From Gemmataceae bacterium (GTDB lineage: Bacteria; Planctomycetota; Planctomycetia; Gemmatales; Gemmataceae): DNA of 5,083 nt. The number at the start of each line of letters is the position of its first letter. Position 1 is the stretch's first letter. The stretch spans positions 1 through 5,083 of the forward strand of contig JANWVS010000205.1 of assembly GCA_025056835.1 (NCBI GenBank), in the 5' to 3' direction. The position numbers were made by a program, and so were the translations under genes. This document shows, piece by piece, positions 1-5,083 of this stretch. Under the pieces are notes generated by a model, which was given only the letters and a program-made list of their open reading frames with translations, did not search any database and was not told the origin of the DNA.

Positions 1-267
1 TTGGGAACGGTGTTTGTCGGCATCAGCGGCGTCGAGGCGGCCGACCTGGAGAAGCTGCAAGACACCCACAAATTGACGACGCCCCTAACCATTGCGGTCG
101 ATAAGGACGGTCCCAAGGCCTGGAAACTGAACAAGGAAGCGGCCGTGACCGTAGTGGTGTACAAACGCGGCGGCGCCGTGGCGGCGAACTTCGCCTTCCG
201 GGACACCGCTGCGGCTGCGGCCAAGGCCAAGGACATCGCCAAAGCCACGGAAGATGCCCTGAAGTAG
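1..267 (+). CDS. C-terminal part of a probable thioredoxin-fold (redoxin-like) protein, truncated by the window edge
   Basis: The reading frame is open from the first base and ends at TAG 265-267, so 88 residues of the 3' end are visible. The first codon is TTG, but it is more likely an internal Leu than a start, because no upstream region can be seen and the fold would be incomplete. The visible order suits the second half of a thioredoxin-like domain: a hydrophobic strand (VFVGIS), a helix (ADLEKLQDTHKL), a segment 'LTIAVDKDGPKAWKLN' like the pre-cis-Pro region of redoxins, then two strands (VTVVVYKRGG, AVAANFAF) and an Ala/Lys-rich helix. The cis-proline usual before the VTVVVY-type strand is absent (EAAVTVVVY), and any CxxC motif would lie upstream, so redox activity cannot be judged. 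The family is inferred from fold pattern alone. An intrinsic terminator follows 34 bases after the stop, so this is the last gene of its transcript. Confidence 0.55.
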   Translation: MGTVFVGISGVEAADLEKLQDTHKLTTPLTIAVDKDGPKAWKLNKEAAVTVVVYKRGGAVAANFAFRDTAAAAAKAKDIAKATEDALK

Positions 268-301
268 ACCGCGGATTGCTCATCCTGCAATGAACCCGCG
301 C

Positions 302-333
302 GGGCCGGTACGAGGTTGCCGGCCCTTTTCCTT
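302..333 (+). terminator. Intrinsic terminator after the redoxin-like gene
   Basis: GGGCCGGTA (302-310) pairs with TGCCGGCCC (317-325), giving nine pairs including one G-T wobble around a six-base loop. TTTT, CC and TTT follow directly. It lies 34 bases beyond the stop codon, the normal place for a Rho-independent terminator of the upstream gene. Confidence 0.75.
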
Positions 334-389
334 TCCCATCAGGCTCGAGCTTTCCTGGCAGAAAATGTTCGGTCTGCGCCGACGGCGAT

Positions 390-418
390 TTGACTTCCCG
401 CACAACACAAACTAGGCT
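390..418 (+). promoter_or_regulatory. Candidate sigma70-type promoter for the PilZ gene
   Basis: TTGACT (390-395) matches five of six bases of the -35 consensus. Seventeen bases later TAGGCT (413-418) keeps the first, second and last positions of TATAAT. Transcription would start near 425, leaving a leader of about 45 bases before the ATG at 470. It lies between the upstream terminator and the PilZ gene, where a promoter is needed. Hexamer matches occur by chance, and planctomycete promoters are poorly defined, so this is a prediction. Confidence 0.35.
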
Positions 419-469
419 GCCTTAGGGGCCTGCTCGGCACTGGTCGCTCGATTCCGGAATCACTTTTTC

Positions 470-1219
470 ATGCTCGAACGAACCTTCAGCTTCTGGCGCC
501 GGTTAATGGGACCCACTCCAAGCCGGCAGGCGGCGCAACAGTCGACCTCCTCTTCCGCCACCACTGCGAACGACGACCGCCGCTTGTGGTCGCGCCATCC
601 TACTGAATTGGCTGCTACTCTTCATCTGGCCAATGAATCCGAGCAGCCGGCAGTGCCCGCTCAGGTGCGCGACATCTCGCGAGGCGGGGCCAAGGTCACC
701 GTGGATCGTCAGTTGCTCCCAGGCTCTATGGTCAACCTTCACCTGCCGCGCAATGACGACTCGGAACCGCTGACGGTCTTGGCGTGTGTCGTGCGGTCCG
801 AGCGACTTGAAAATGGGTGCTACGTTCTCGGCTGCGTCTTCTCGCGCGAATTGGCCGACGACGATTTGTCGCACTTGGGTGCCCGCCGCGTTCGACACGA
901 TCCGGAAGACCAACGCGTTTGGCAACGTTTCGATTGCCGTCTCCGGGCCAAAATTCAGCGTGTGGGAAGTCCTCATGCCGCGCAGCCGACCGAGGTGCAG
1001 GTGGCAAATCTTTCGGCCAGCGGCGTCGGTCTGTTAAGCGGCGTCCCCATCGACGCCGGCGTGCTGCTCAACTTGGAACTGATTGGCAAGGACGGCGGAG
1101 CGGTACGCACCATCTTGGCGTGCGTCGTTCACGTCAGCCGCCGCAGCGACGGCCAATGGGGCTTGGGCTGCAACTTCATTCGCGAACTCAAGGAAGAAGA
1201 TTTCCAGGCACTGCTTTAA
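470..1219 (+). CDS. Tandem PilZ-domain protein, probable c-di-GMP receptor
   Basis: The 249-residue product has no signal peptide or membrane segment, so it should be cytoplasmic. After a Ser/Thr/Gln-rich N-terminus (about 1-36) come two homologous PilZ domains, about 38-136 and 149-249. They align well: 'LWSRHPTELAATL' (39-51) with 'VWQRFDCRLRAKI' (150-162), DISRGG (68-73) with NLSASG (180-185), and 'TVLACVV' (102-108) with 'TILACVV' (214-220), each ending in LGC-F--EL. The second domain has both c-di-GMP signature elements, R153xxxR157 and N180xSxxG185. The first has D68xSxxG, but its second Arg position is Glu46. R38xxxR42 lies just before and might substitute. PilZ proteins bind c-di-GMP and control motility, polysaccharide export or development, usually through partners; none is encoded beside it. 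The ATG at 470 has only a weak GGAA upstream; Met13 (506) is a less likely alternative. A candidate promoter precedes it and a terminator follows, so it looks monocistronic. Confidence 0.88.
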   Translation: MLERTFSFWRRLMGPTPSRQAAQQSTSSSATTANDDRRLWSRHPTELAATLHLANESEQPAVPAQVRDISRGGAKVTVDRQLLPGSMVNLHLPRNDDSEPLTVLACVVRSERLENGCYVLGCVFSRELADDDLSHLGARRVRHDPEDQRVWQRFDCRLRAKIQRVGSPHAAQPTEVQVANLSASGVGLLSGVPIDAGVLLNLELIGKDGGAVRTILACVVHVSRRSDGQWGLGCNFIRELKEEDFQALL

Positions 1220-1263
1220 CGGCGTCTGCTGGAGCGACGTGATCCCCGATCGTCAAGCAGCGA

Positions 1264-1307
1264 CGGTGGGTTGCCCGCGGTGGCGGCAACCGCAAGACAC
1301 CGTTTTT
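1264..1307 (+). terminator. Composite intrinsic terminator after the PilZ gene
   Basis: An outer stem CGGTG (1264-1268) with CACCG (1298-1302) stacks on an inner stem GGTTGCC (1269-1275) with GGCAACC (1285-1291). There is a nine-base loop and a six-base bulge (1292-1297) on the 3' side. TTTTT (1303-1307) follows immediately. It begins 45 bases after the PilZ stop. No A-run lies on the left side, so it should act only on plus-strand transcripts and not on the convergent gene that stops at 1318. Confidence 0.5.
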
Positions 1308-1317
1308 CAGCGTTGAC

Positions 1318-2355
1318 TTACGGTGTGGCCACATGCGTTGCCGTCATGTAATAGGTTCGCTGGTAGCCGTCGCTGCGATACGAAATCGAACCGTAGAGAC
1401 ACACGATCTGATCGACATAGCTGCGTAACGACGTGCCGGGCGCGGTGGTCACATACAGAAGCACCTGACCGTGGCGGTCCTCCAAGACGTACATCGGTTG
1501 GCCGTCCTTTTCAAATGCCGTGCGCCGCAGCCGGCCCCATTGACTCCATTGCGGCGGCTGCGTGGCGATGCCGTTGTATTGTGTCCACTGGCCGGTGGTG
1601 TGGGTAAACGAAGCGGGCGTACCGCTGGTTCCCGGCGATGAATTCGGCACCGTTTGGCCAGGGACCGTCCAAGTCGTGCCCGACGAGGCCGTTTGGGAAA
1701 AACCCGGCAACGTGGCGGCGCCCGGCGTGGTCGGCCGGGAGAAATTGGGCGGCGCCACGTTCGTCACTTGAGCCGGCTGGACCGCATCCTTAGGGATGAA
1801 ACGCACGTCATTGCCGGGGGGTGCGATGCGATACCACTTGCGGCCATTAACTTCCATCGGCGGTTCGAGGATTTGTACCTGGTAGCCCGAGGCGATTTTC
1901 ACGCTTTCAACCTTCGGTTCCGTGCCGACCAGGGAGCTGCCCGGTAGGACTGGTGCCTCGCCGTTGCCGTCGACGTCGATCACACCGGTGTAACGATCGA
2001 CTTGCTTGACGTACTTACCGTCGACCCAGCTGAACGAACCAGGCGGTGGAGCAATTTCGTACCAACCTGGTTGCAGTCGACTTTCGCGGATAACTAACAC
2101 GGTATCGCCCGGCCGAAGCCGTTGGGTGGGGTCCATTTGCAAACTCGGTCCGCTCCGCACCTCAACGCCGCGCGGGTCCGTGATCGTCAACCGTTGAGGA
2201 AACAGACTCGGCGTCTGCGTTGACGGTGGATTACCCAGACCCGGCACATTGGCGCTGGGGGGCTGTAGTGGCAGCCCCGGAAGCTGGGGTGGTTGTCCCC
2301 AGGCTACCGTGCCGATCGATCCGCTTAACAGTAAGGCAGCCAAACCACAGCGCAT
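1318..2355 (-). CDS. Secreted protein with two SH3-like domains and a C-terminal beta-rich domain
   Basis: The product has 345 residues counted from the ATG at 2355. That start is chosen over the in-frame GTG at 2379 because GAGGTG ends six bases before it and the signal peptide then begins properly. Residues 1-20 are a signal peptide (AALLL core, probable cleavage after AWG, before Gln21). Pro-rich residues 21-54 follow. SH3-like domain 1 is about 55-120, with 'VEVRSGPS' and 'GWYEIAPPPGSFSWV'. Domain 2 is about 122-192 and ends similarly ('KWYRIAPPGNDVRFI'). A Thr/Ser/Pro/Gly linker (about 195-270) leads to a compact domain 273-345 with 'PMYVLEDRHGQVLLYV' and 'VCLYGSIS', perhaps OB-fold-like. 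Bacterial SH3 domains often bind peptidoglycan or proteins, so a periplasmic or envelope role is inferred; no catalytic motif is seen. It runs convergently to the PilZ gene and divergently from deoC. I do not recognise a named family for the whole protein. Confidence 0.8.
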   Translation of the reverse strand: MRCGLAALLLSGSIGTVAWGQPPQLPGLPLQPPSANVPGLGNPPSTQTPSLFPQRLTITDPRGVEVRSGPSLQMDPTQRLRPGDTVLVIRESRLQPGWYEIAPPPGSFSWVDGKYVKQVDRYTGVIDVDGNGEAPVLPGSSLVGTEPKVESVKIASGYQVQILEPPMEVNGRKWYRIAPPGNDVRFIPKDAVQPAQVTNVAPPNFSRPTTPGAATLPGFSQTASSGTTWTVPGQTVPNSSPGTSGTPASFTHTTGQWTQYNGIATQPPQWSQWGRLRRTAFEKDGQPMYVLEDRHGQVLLYVTTAPGTSLRSYVDQIVCLYGSISYRSDGYQRTYYMTATHVATP

Positions 2356-2361
2356 GGCATA

Positions 2362-2367
2362 CACCTC
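2362..2367 (-). promoter_or_regulatory. Ribosome binding site fixing the start of the SH3 protein
   Basis: On the minus strand GAGGTG lies six bases upstream of the ATG at 2353-2355, close to ideal spacing. The competing GTG start at 2377-2379 would translate this site as Glu-Val and put eight extra residues before the signal peptide. The site therefore decides for the ATG. Confidence 0.7.
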
Positions 2368-2489
2368 GAAGATCCCCACGGTGGGTCTTTTGTTCTCATC
2401 GGCGCTTCGGCGCGGGCGTATTTAACACAATGGCGGGTTTTGCCGACTTTGCCGCCGGCGAACCACGCGCCGCAGCCACCTTATACCGC

Positions 2490-2517
2490 TTCGCCAAGTT
2501 GACGCAAGTCCTATGAT
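2490..2517 (+). promoter_or_regulatory. Candidate promoter for deoC, with its -10 box over an apparent upstream start codon
   Basis: TATGAT (2512-2517) matches five of six bases of the -10 consensus. TTCGCC (2490-2495), 16 bases upstream, is a weak -35. A second -35-like hexamer, TTGACG (2499-2504), is too close to use this -10 box. Transcription would begin near 2523, after the ATGs at 2513 and 2516, so translation would have to start at 2558. This is a pattern match only. Confidence 0.3.
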
Positions 2518-2547
2518 GACGTGGTACTCGCCATTTGACCTGTCGTT

Positions 2548-2551
2548 GGGG
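2548..2551 (+). promoter_or_regulatory. Probable weak ribosome binding site of deoC
   Basis: GGGG lies six bases before the ATG at 2558-2560. It is a partial match to anti-SD pairing, but nothing comparable precedes the ATG at 2513, so it favours the shorter deoC product. Confidence 0.4.
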
Positions 2552-2557
2552 CAGCGT

Positions 2558-3247
2558 ATGCACGACTTCACCTACCGCGACATCGCCAAGATGATCGACC
2601 ATTCGCTCTTGCAACCAACCCTCACGGACGATGACCTCGACGCCGGCTGCCGCTTGGCCCGGAGTTACGAGGTGGCTTCGGTATGCATCAAACCCTACGC
2701 CGTCGCCCGAGCGGCCGAAATGCTGGCAGGTTCCGGCGTGGCTGTCGGTACGACGGTCGGTTTTCCTCACGGCGGCCACAAAACCGCGATCAAAGTCGCC
2801 GAAGTTTCCCAAGCGCTAAACGACGGCGCTGTCGAATTGGACATGGTGGTGAACATCGGCAAAGTTATCGGCCTCGATTGGCGCTACGTCGCCGACGACA
2901 TTCGCGCTGTCGTCGAGGTGGCCCACGCCGGCAAAGCTCTGGTGAAGGTGATCTTCGAAAACTGCTACCTAAGCGACGACCACAAGCGAAAACTCTGCGA
3001 GATCTGCGGTGAGGTCGGCGCCGACTTTGTCAAGACCTCGACCGGCTACGGCAGCACCGGGGCCACGCTCGAAGACTTGGCCCTCATGCGCAAGTATTCT
3101 CCGGCCCATGTGCAAGTGAAGGCCGCTGGCGGTGTGCGCACTTTCGACCGATTGCTGCAAGTGCGCGCCTTGGGAGTGACGCGCGTCGGCGCCACGGCCA
3201 CACCGGCAATCCTCGACGAGTGTAAAGCGCGCCTGGGGATTCGCTAA
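2558..3247 (+). CDS. deoC: Deoxyribose-phosphate aldolase (DERA, EC 4.1.2.4)
   Basis: This class I aldolase cleaves 2-deoxy-D-ribose 5-phosphate to glyceraldehyde 3-phosphate and acetaldehyde in the cytoplasm, the last step of deoxynucleoside breakdown. In the 229-residue product the family motifs appear in order: 'IAKMIDHSLLQP' (9-20), 'SVCIKPY' (41-47), 'TVGFPHGG' (66-73), 'ELDMVVNIG' (93-101), 'VKVIFENCYL' (129-138), 'DFVKTSTGYG' (156-165), 'VKAAGGVRT' (187-195) and 'TRVGAT' (208-213). By homology to E. coli DeoC, Lys159 forms the Schiff base, Asp95 and Lys188 complete the proton relay, and the C-terminal Gly-rich segments bind phosphate. The length suits the short bacterial DeoC group. 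An ATG at 2513 would add 15 residues not expected in the family. I prefer 2558 because GGGG precedes it and a -10-like box covers 2513. No other deo gene is adjacent. A terminator follows, so it looks monocistronic. Confidence 0.95.
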   Translation: MHDFTYRDIAKMIDHSLLQPTLTDDDLDAGCRLARSYEVASVCIKPYAVARAAEMLAGSGVAVGTTVGFPHGGHKTAIKVAEVSQALNDGAVELDMVVNIGKVIGLDWRYVADDIRAVVEVAHAGKALVKVIFENCYLSDDHKRKLCEICGEVGADFVKTSTGYGSTGATLEDLALMRKYSPAHVQVKAAGGVRTFDRLLQVRALGVTRVGATATPAILDECKARLGIR

Positions 3248-3354
3248 GAGCACCGCCGGCTCGACATTCGCGACTTTGCGGCGGCCTATGGTTCGCATAG
3301 AATCTCGAATACCGCTCGCCTCAAGGCGATGGTTTGGCTGAGCACCAACACGCT

Positions 3355-3383
3355 GCCGAGCCGCCGTGCTCGGCCGTTGTTTT
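3355..3383 (+). terminator. Intrinsic terminator downstream of deoC
   Basis: GCCGAGC (3355-3361) pairs perfectly with GCTCGGC (3368-3374) around a six-base loop, followed by CGTTGTTTT. It lies 107 bases after the deoC stop and before the tRNA, so it separates the two units. The T-run is interrupted, which lowers certainty. A small hairpin CGCC-TCAA-GGCG at 3317-3328 precedes it without a T-run. Confidence 0.55.
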
Positions 3384-3437
3384 CCAAGCAGACGTTATCG
3401 CTCCGAACTTGTTGTTGGACCGAGTGTCCCTACGATT

Positions 3438-3509
<72 letters not shown>

Positions 3510-3574
3510 CTGGCCGTGGCCGCAAGGTGCCTAAGGATCGCAAGGGATTCTGATAGTAAACATATCGGGTACGA

Positions 3575-4981
3575 TCACCGGGCCGGCTCCACGTTGACGA
3601 TGCGGACCTTCGGCGTCGAAAGATCGACTTTGACGGGGGAGTCCGTAATCGCTTCGCCGACGTTGCCGGCTGCGTCGATCGCTTCGACCTTGACATAAAA
3701 CTGATAGGGTACGCCATCGGGCATTGTCCAGATGTGGCGGCCGCTGTTGGCAATTTTTTCGGCGAACGTGCGCCAGGGACCGGTGAGTTGTTCGGCAAAA
3801 GAAATCGTGATCGGATCACGAGCCAGGTTTTTATCGCGGGCCGTCCAAGCAATGGCCAACTTTCCTTTGTCCGGCCCGTGTCCGACGAGGACGCTTTGCA
3901 ACTGAACGACCGGCTTGGTGAGATCGACTTCAATCCACAGCTGCGGACGGTCGCCGAATTGTGGCGGACGTTCACCGAGACCGACGCCGCTCTTGGCACA
4001 CAAAGTGATTCCATAGACGCCTTCGCCCTCGACGTCGAACTGAATGGCCGCCTGTTTGGGATCCTCGAAGCGCTGCGGATATTTATTCCAGCTGCGGCCG
4101 TTGAGGGTGTACCATAGTTCGACCGCGGAAACACCGGAAGGACCCACTTCCTTCAGCTCGAAGTTGAGGCTAATGCGTTTGCTGTTCACGAGTCGGCGTT
4201 CCGGTGCCTCGGGCGCCGCAGCGGCATCCGAAGCCGATGGCTGCGAACCAGTAAAGGGCGCGGCGTGAAAACCGGTCCCCGGCGCGGCCGTGAAACCACC
4301 GGCCGGAGCCGGAGTAAAAGCCGGAGCGTTGCCGATCGGCGAGACTAAGGCCACCGTTTGTGACGTATTCCCGGCGCGGTCGCGAACTTGGAGACGGACT
4401 TCGGCCGGCCCGGCGGTCTCAGGTCGCCAATAAAGTTGGTTGACGCCGATCGGGACATTGAGCGGCAGCCACGCTTGGCCGCCGGCGGGACGATATTCGA
4501 GGCGAACGGTGTCGTTGGGGAGGAATTCGAGGTTATCATCGCGGATGTCCCACGAAACGCCCAAACGGTCGCCTTGCGGCGGCAAGCCTTGCAGCTGTAG
4601 CTGCGGCGCGACGGTGTCGACAACGACTTTCAAACTCGGTTGGACGCCTTGCATCGTCGGAGGGTGGACGCGGTTGTCGAGGTCCACCGTTTGCACGGCG
4701 AACCAATGGAGGCCGTCGCGTTCGGCAGTGAAACGAAAATGCCCTTGGTCCGGCGGGGCATTGGCGGCCGCCTGCCAGGTTTGTCCTAGATCAATCGACA
4801 CGTACAGTTGCACTTGGCGGATGGGGGGCATTCCAGCGGCCAACGGAGGCATTTTGAAAGGAATACGAAAGGTACGGTATCGCGAGTGAATCACACCTCC
4901 GACGGCTTCTTGCCCGGAGACGGACCACGGGCCTAAGCCGCTCAGCGCTGCCAACAACAGTAGAACCGAGCAACGGCGCAT
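3575..4981 (-). CDS. Secreted protein with a duplicated two-domain Ig-like/beta-sandwich module
   Basis: The product has 468 residues. The ATG at 4981 is firm: a signal peptide starts at once (RR, then VLLLLAAL, probable cleavage after VSG, before Gln24), and an in-frame TAG lies 22 codons upstream with no ATG, GTG or TTG between. Module A1 (about 30-126) has 'VQLYVSIDLGQTW', 'DGLHWFAVQTVD' and 'LKVVVDTVAP'. Module B1 (about 127-215) has 'LGVSWDIRDDNL', 'LYWRPE' and 'VRDRAGN'. An Ala/Pro/Gly/Thr linker (216-262) follows. A2 (about 263-357) and B2 (about 358-468) repeat the pattern with 'VELWYTLNGRSW', 'EGVYGITLCAKSG', 'LWIEVDLTKP', 'LAIAWTARDKNL', 'HIWTMPDG' and 'IDAAGN'. The B units resemble Ig/FN3-like sandwiches of extracellular bacterial proteins. 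No catalytic residues or membrane anchor are seen, so a binding or structural role outside the cytoplasm is inferred. The ligand is unknown and I recognise no named family. It ends 65 bases from the convergent tRNA gene with no visible terminator between. Confidence 0.8.
   Translation of the reverse strand: MRRCSVLLLLAALSGLGPWSVSGQEAVGGVIHSRYRTFRIPFKMPPLAAGMPPIRQVQLYVSIDLGQTWQAAANAPPDQGHFRFTAERDGLHWFAVQTVDLDNRVHPPTMQGVQPSLKVVVDTVAPQLQLQGLPPQGDRLGVSWDIRDDNLEFLPNDTVRLEYRPAGGQAWLPLNVPIGVNQLYWRPETAGPAEVRLQVRDRAGNTSQTVALVSPIGNAPAFTPAPAGGFTAAPGTGFHAAPFTGSQPSASDAAAAPEAPERRLVNSKRISLNFELKEVGPSGVSAVELWYTLNGRSWNKYPQRFEDPKQAAIQFDVEGEGVYGITLCAKSGVGLGERPPQFGDRPQLWIEVDLTKPVVQLQSVLVGHGPDKGKLAIAWTARDKNLARDPITISFAEQLTGPWRTFAEKIANSGRHIWTMPDGVPYQFYVKVEAIDAAGNVGEAITDSPVKVDLSTPKVRIVNVEPAR
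4256..4324 (-). repeat. Degenerate short repeats encoding the Ala/Pro/Gly linker
   Basis: In the secreted protein, residues 227-234 (AGGFTAAP) and 235-242 (GTGFHAAP) are two eight-residue units sharing the pattern GF-x-AAP. They are preceded by a related PAFTPAP (220-226) and followed by FTG. The DNA shows the same period, with recurring GCGTGAAA/GCCGTGAAA-like words. It is a flexible spacer between the two domain modules and could vary in copy number. Confidence 0.4.
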
Positions 4982-5063
4982 AACCGACGCGCCCGCAGTA
5001 AGGACTGGGCCGCGGACAATCCACGCCCCCTCGTCGTCATCGTCCAGCTAAGTCAGTGAACTT

Positions 5064-5076
5064 AAAGGAAAGGTGA
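5064..5076 (+). promoter_or_regulatory. Possible Shine-Dalgarno sequence for a gene starting beyond the window
   Basis: The last 100 bases (4982-5083) hold no coding region that I can support. Near the edge AAAGGAAAGGTGA contains AGGTGA (5071-5076), a strong match to the anti-SD complement, with only seven bases left in the window. A plus-strand gene could start at or just after the edge, divergent from the secreted-protein gene. It could equally be a chance purine run. Confidence 0.2.
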
Positions 5077-5083
5077 AGTTAGG

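Noticed and set aside
503..976. 157-codon minus-strand open frame inside the PilZ gene
   Set aside because: It lies opposite a gene with clear duplicated PilZ motifs. Its translation shows no recognisable domain and it looks like a GC-rich shadow frame.
2419..2447. AT-rich TAAATA on the minus strand as a -10 box for the SH3 gene
   Set aside because: The base composition is suggestive in a GC-rich region, but the hexamer 17 bases upstream (GTCGGC) does not resemble a -35 box.
2396..2812. 138-codon minus-strand open frame across the deoC 5' end
   Set aside because: It overlaps the conserved N-terminal half of deoC in antisense and has no motif.
3317..3328. CGCC-TCAA-GGCG hairpin after deoC
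   Set aside because: The stem is only four base pairs and no T-run follows. The stronger hairpin at 3355-3374 fits termination better.
4584..4601. GCAGC-TGTA-GCTGC inverted repeat
   Set aside because: It lies inside coding sequence, is short, and fits chance in GC-rich Leu/Gln codons.
4440..4889. 149-codon plus-strand open frame opposite the secreted-protein gene
   Set aside because: It has no domain and no ribosome site, and it is fully covered by the minus-strand gene whose domains repeat internally.

Overview
The window looks like a piece of a GC-rich planctomycete chromosome, probably from the Pirellulales. The lineage call is an inference. It rests on a DeoC of the form I associate with planctomycetes, on two exported proteins built from SH3-like and Ig-like modules joined by Pro/Thr/Ala-rich linkers (a style common in that phylum), and on single-gene transcription units with little strict Shine-Dalgarno use. 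I see no mobile element, CRISPR array, phage gene or toxin-antitoxin pair.

Layout from left to right. (1) The 3' end of a gene for a probable thioredoxin-fold protein (1-267, +), followed by a clear intrinsic terminator. (2) A promoter-like pair of hexamers, then a gene for a protein with two tandem PilZ domains (470-1219, +), the cytoplasmic type of c-di-GMP receptor, closed by a composite hairpin and T-run. (3) A convergent gene (1318-2355, -) for a secreted protein with a signal peptide, two SH3-like domains, a low-complexity linker and a compact C-terminal beta-rich domain. (4) Divergent from it, deoC (2558-3247, +), deoxyribose-phosphate aldolase, with its own terminator. (5) tRNA-Lys(UUU) at 3438-3509 (+). 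(6) A convergent gene (3575-4981, -) for a secreted protein of 468 residues in which a two-domain module occurs twice around an Ala/Pro/Gly linker. (7) About 100 bases of non-coding DNA to the right edge, where an SD-like sequence may belong to a gene starting just outside.

The genes do not form an obvious operon or pathway. Strands alternate, and most plus-strand units have their own terminator. DeoC is housekeeping nucleoside catabolism, the PilZ protein is a likely second-messenger receptor, and the two secreted proteins probably act in the periplasm or at the cell surface through protein or glycan contacts, but their ligands cannot be read from sequence. I found no convincing new multi-gene system. 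The points most worth following up are the asymmetric pair of PilZ sites, the internally duplicated secreted protein, the conserved-looking C-terminal domain of the SH3 protein, and two start-site corrections.
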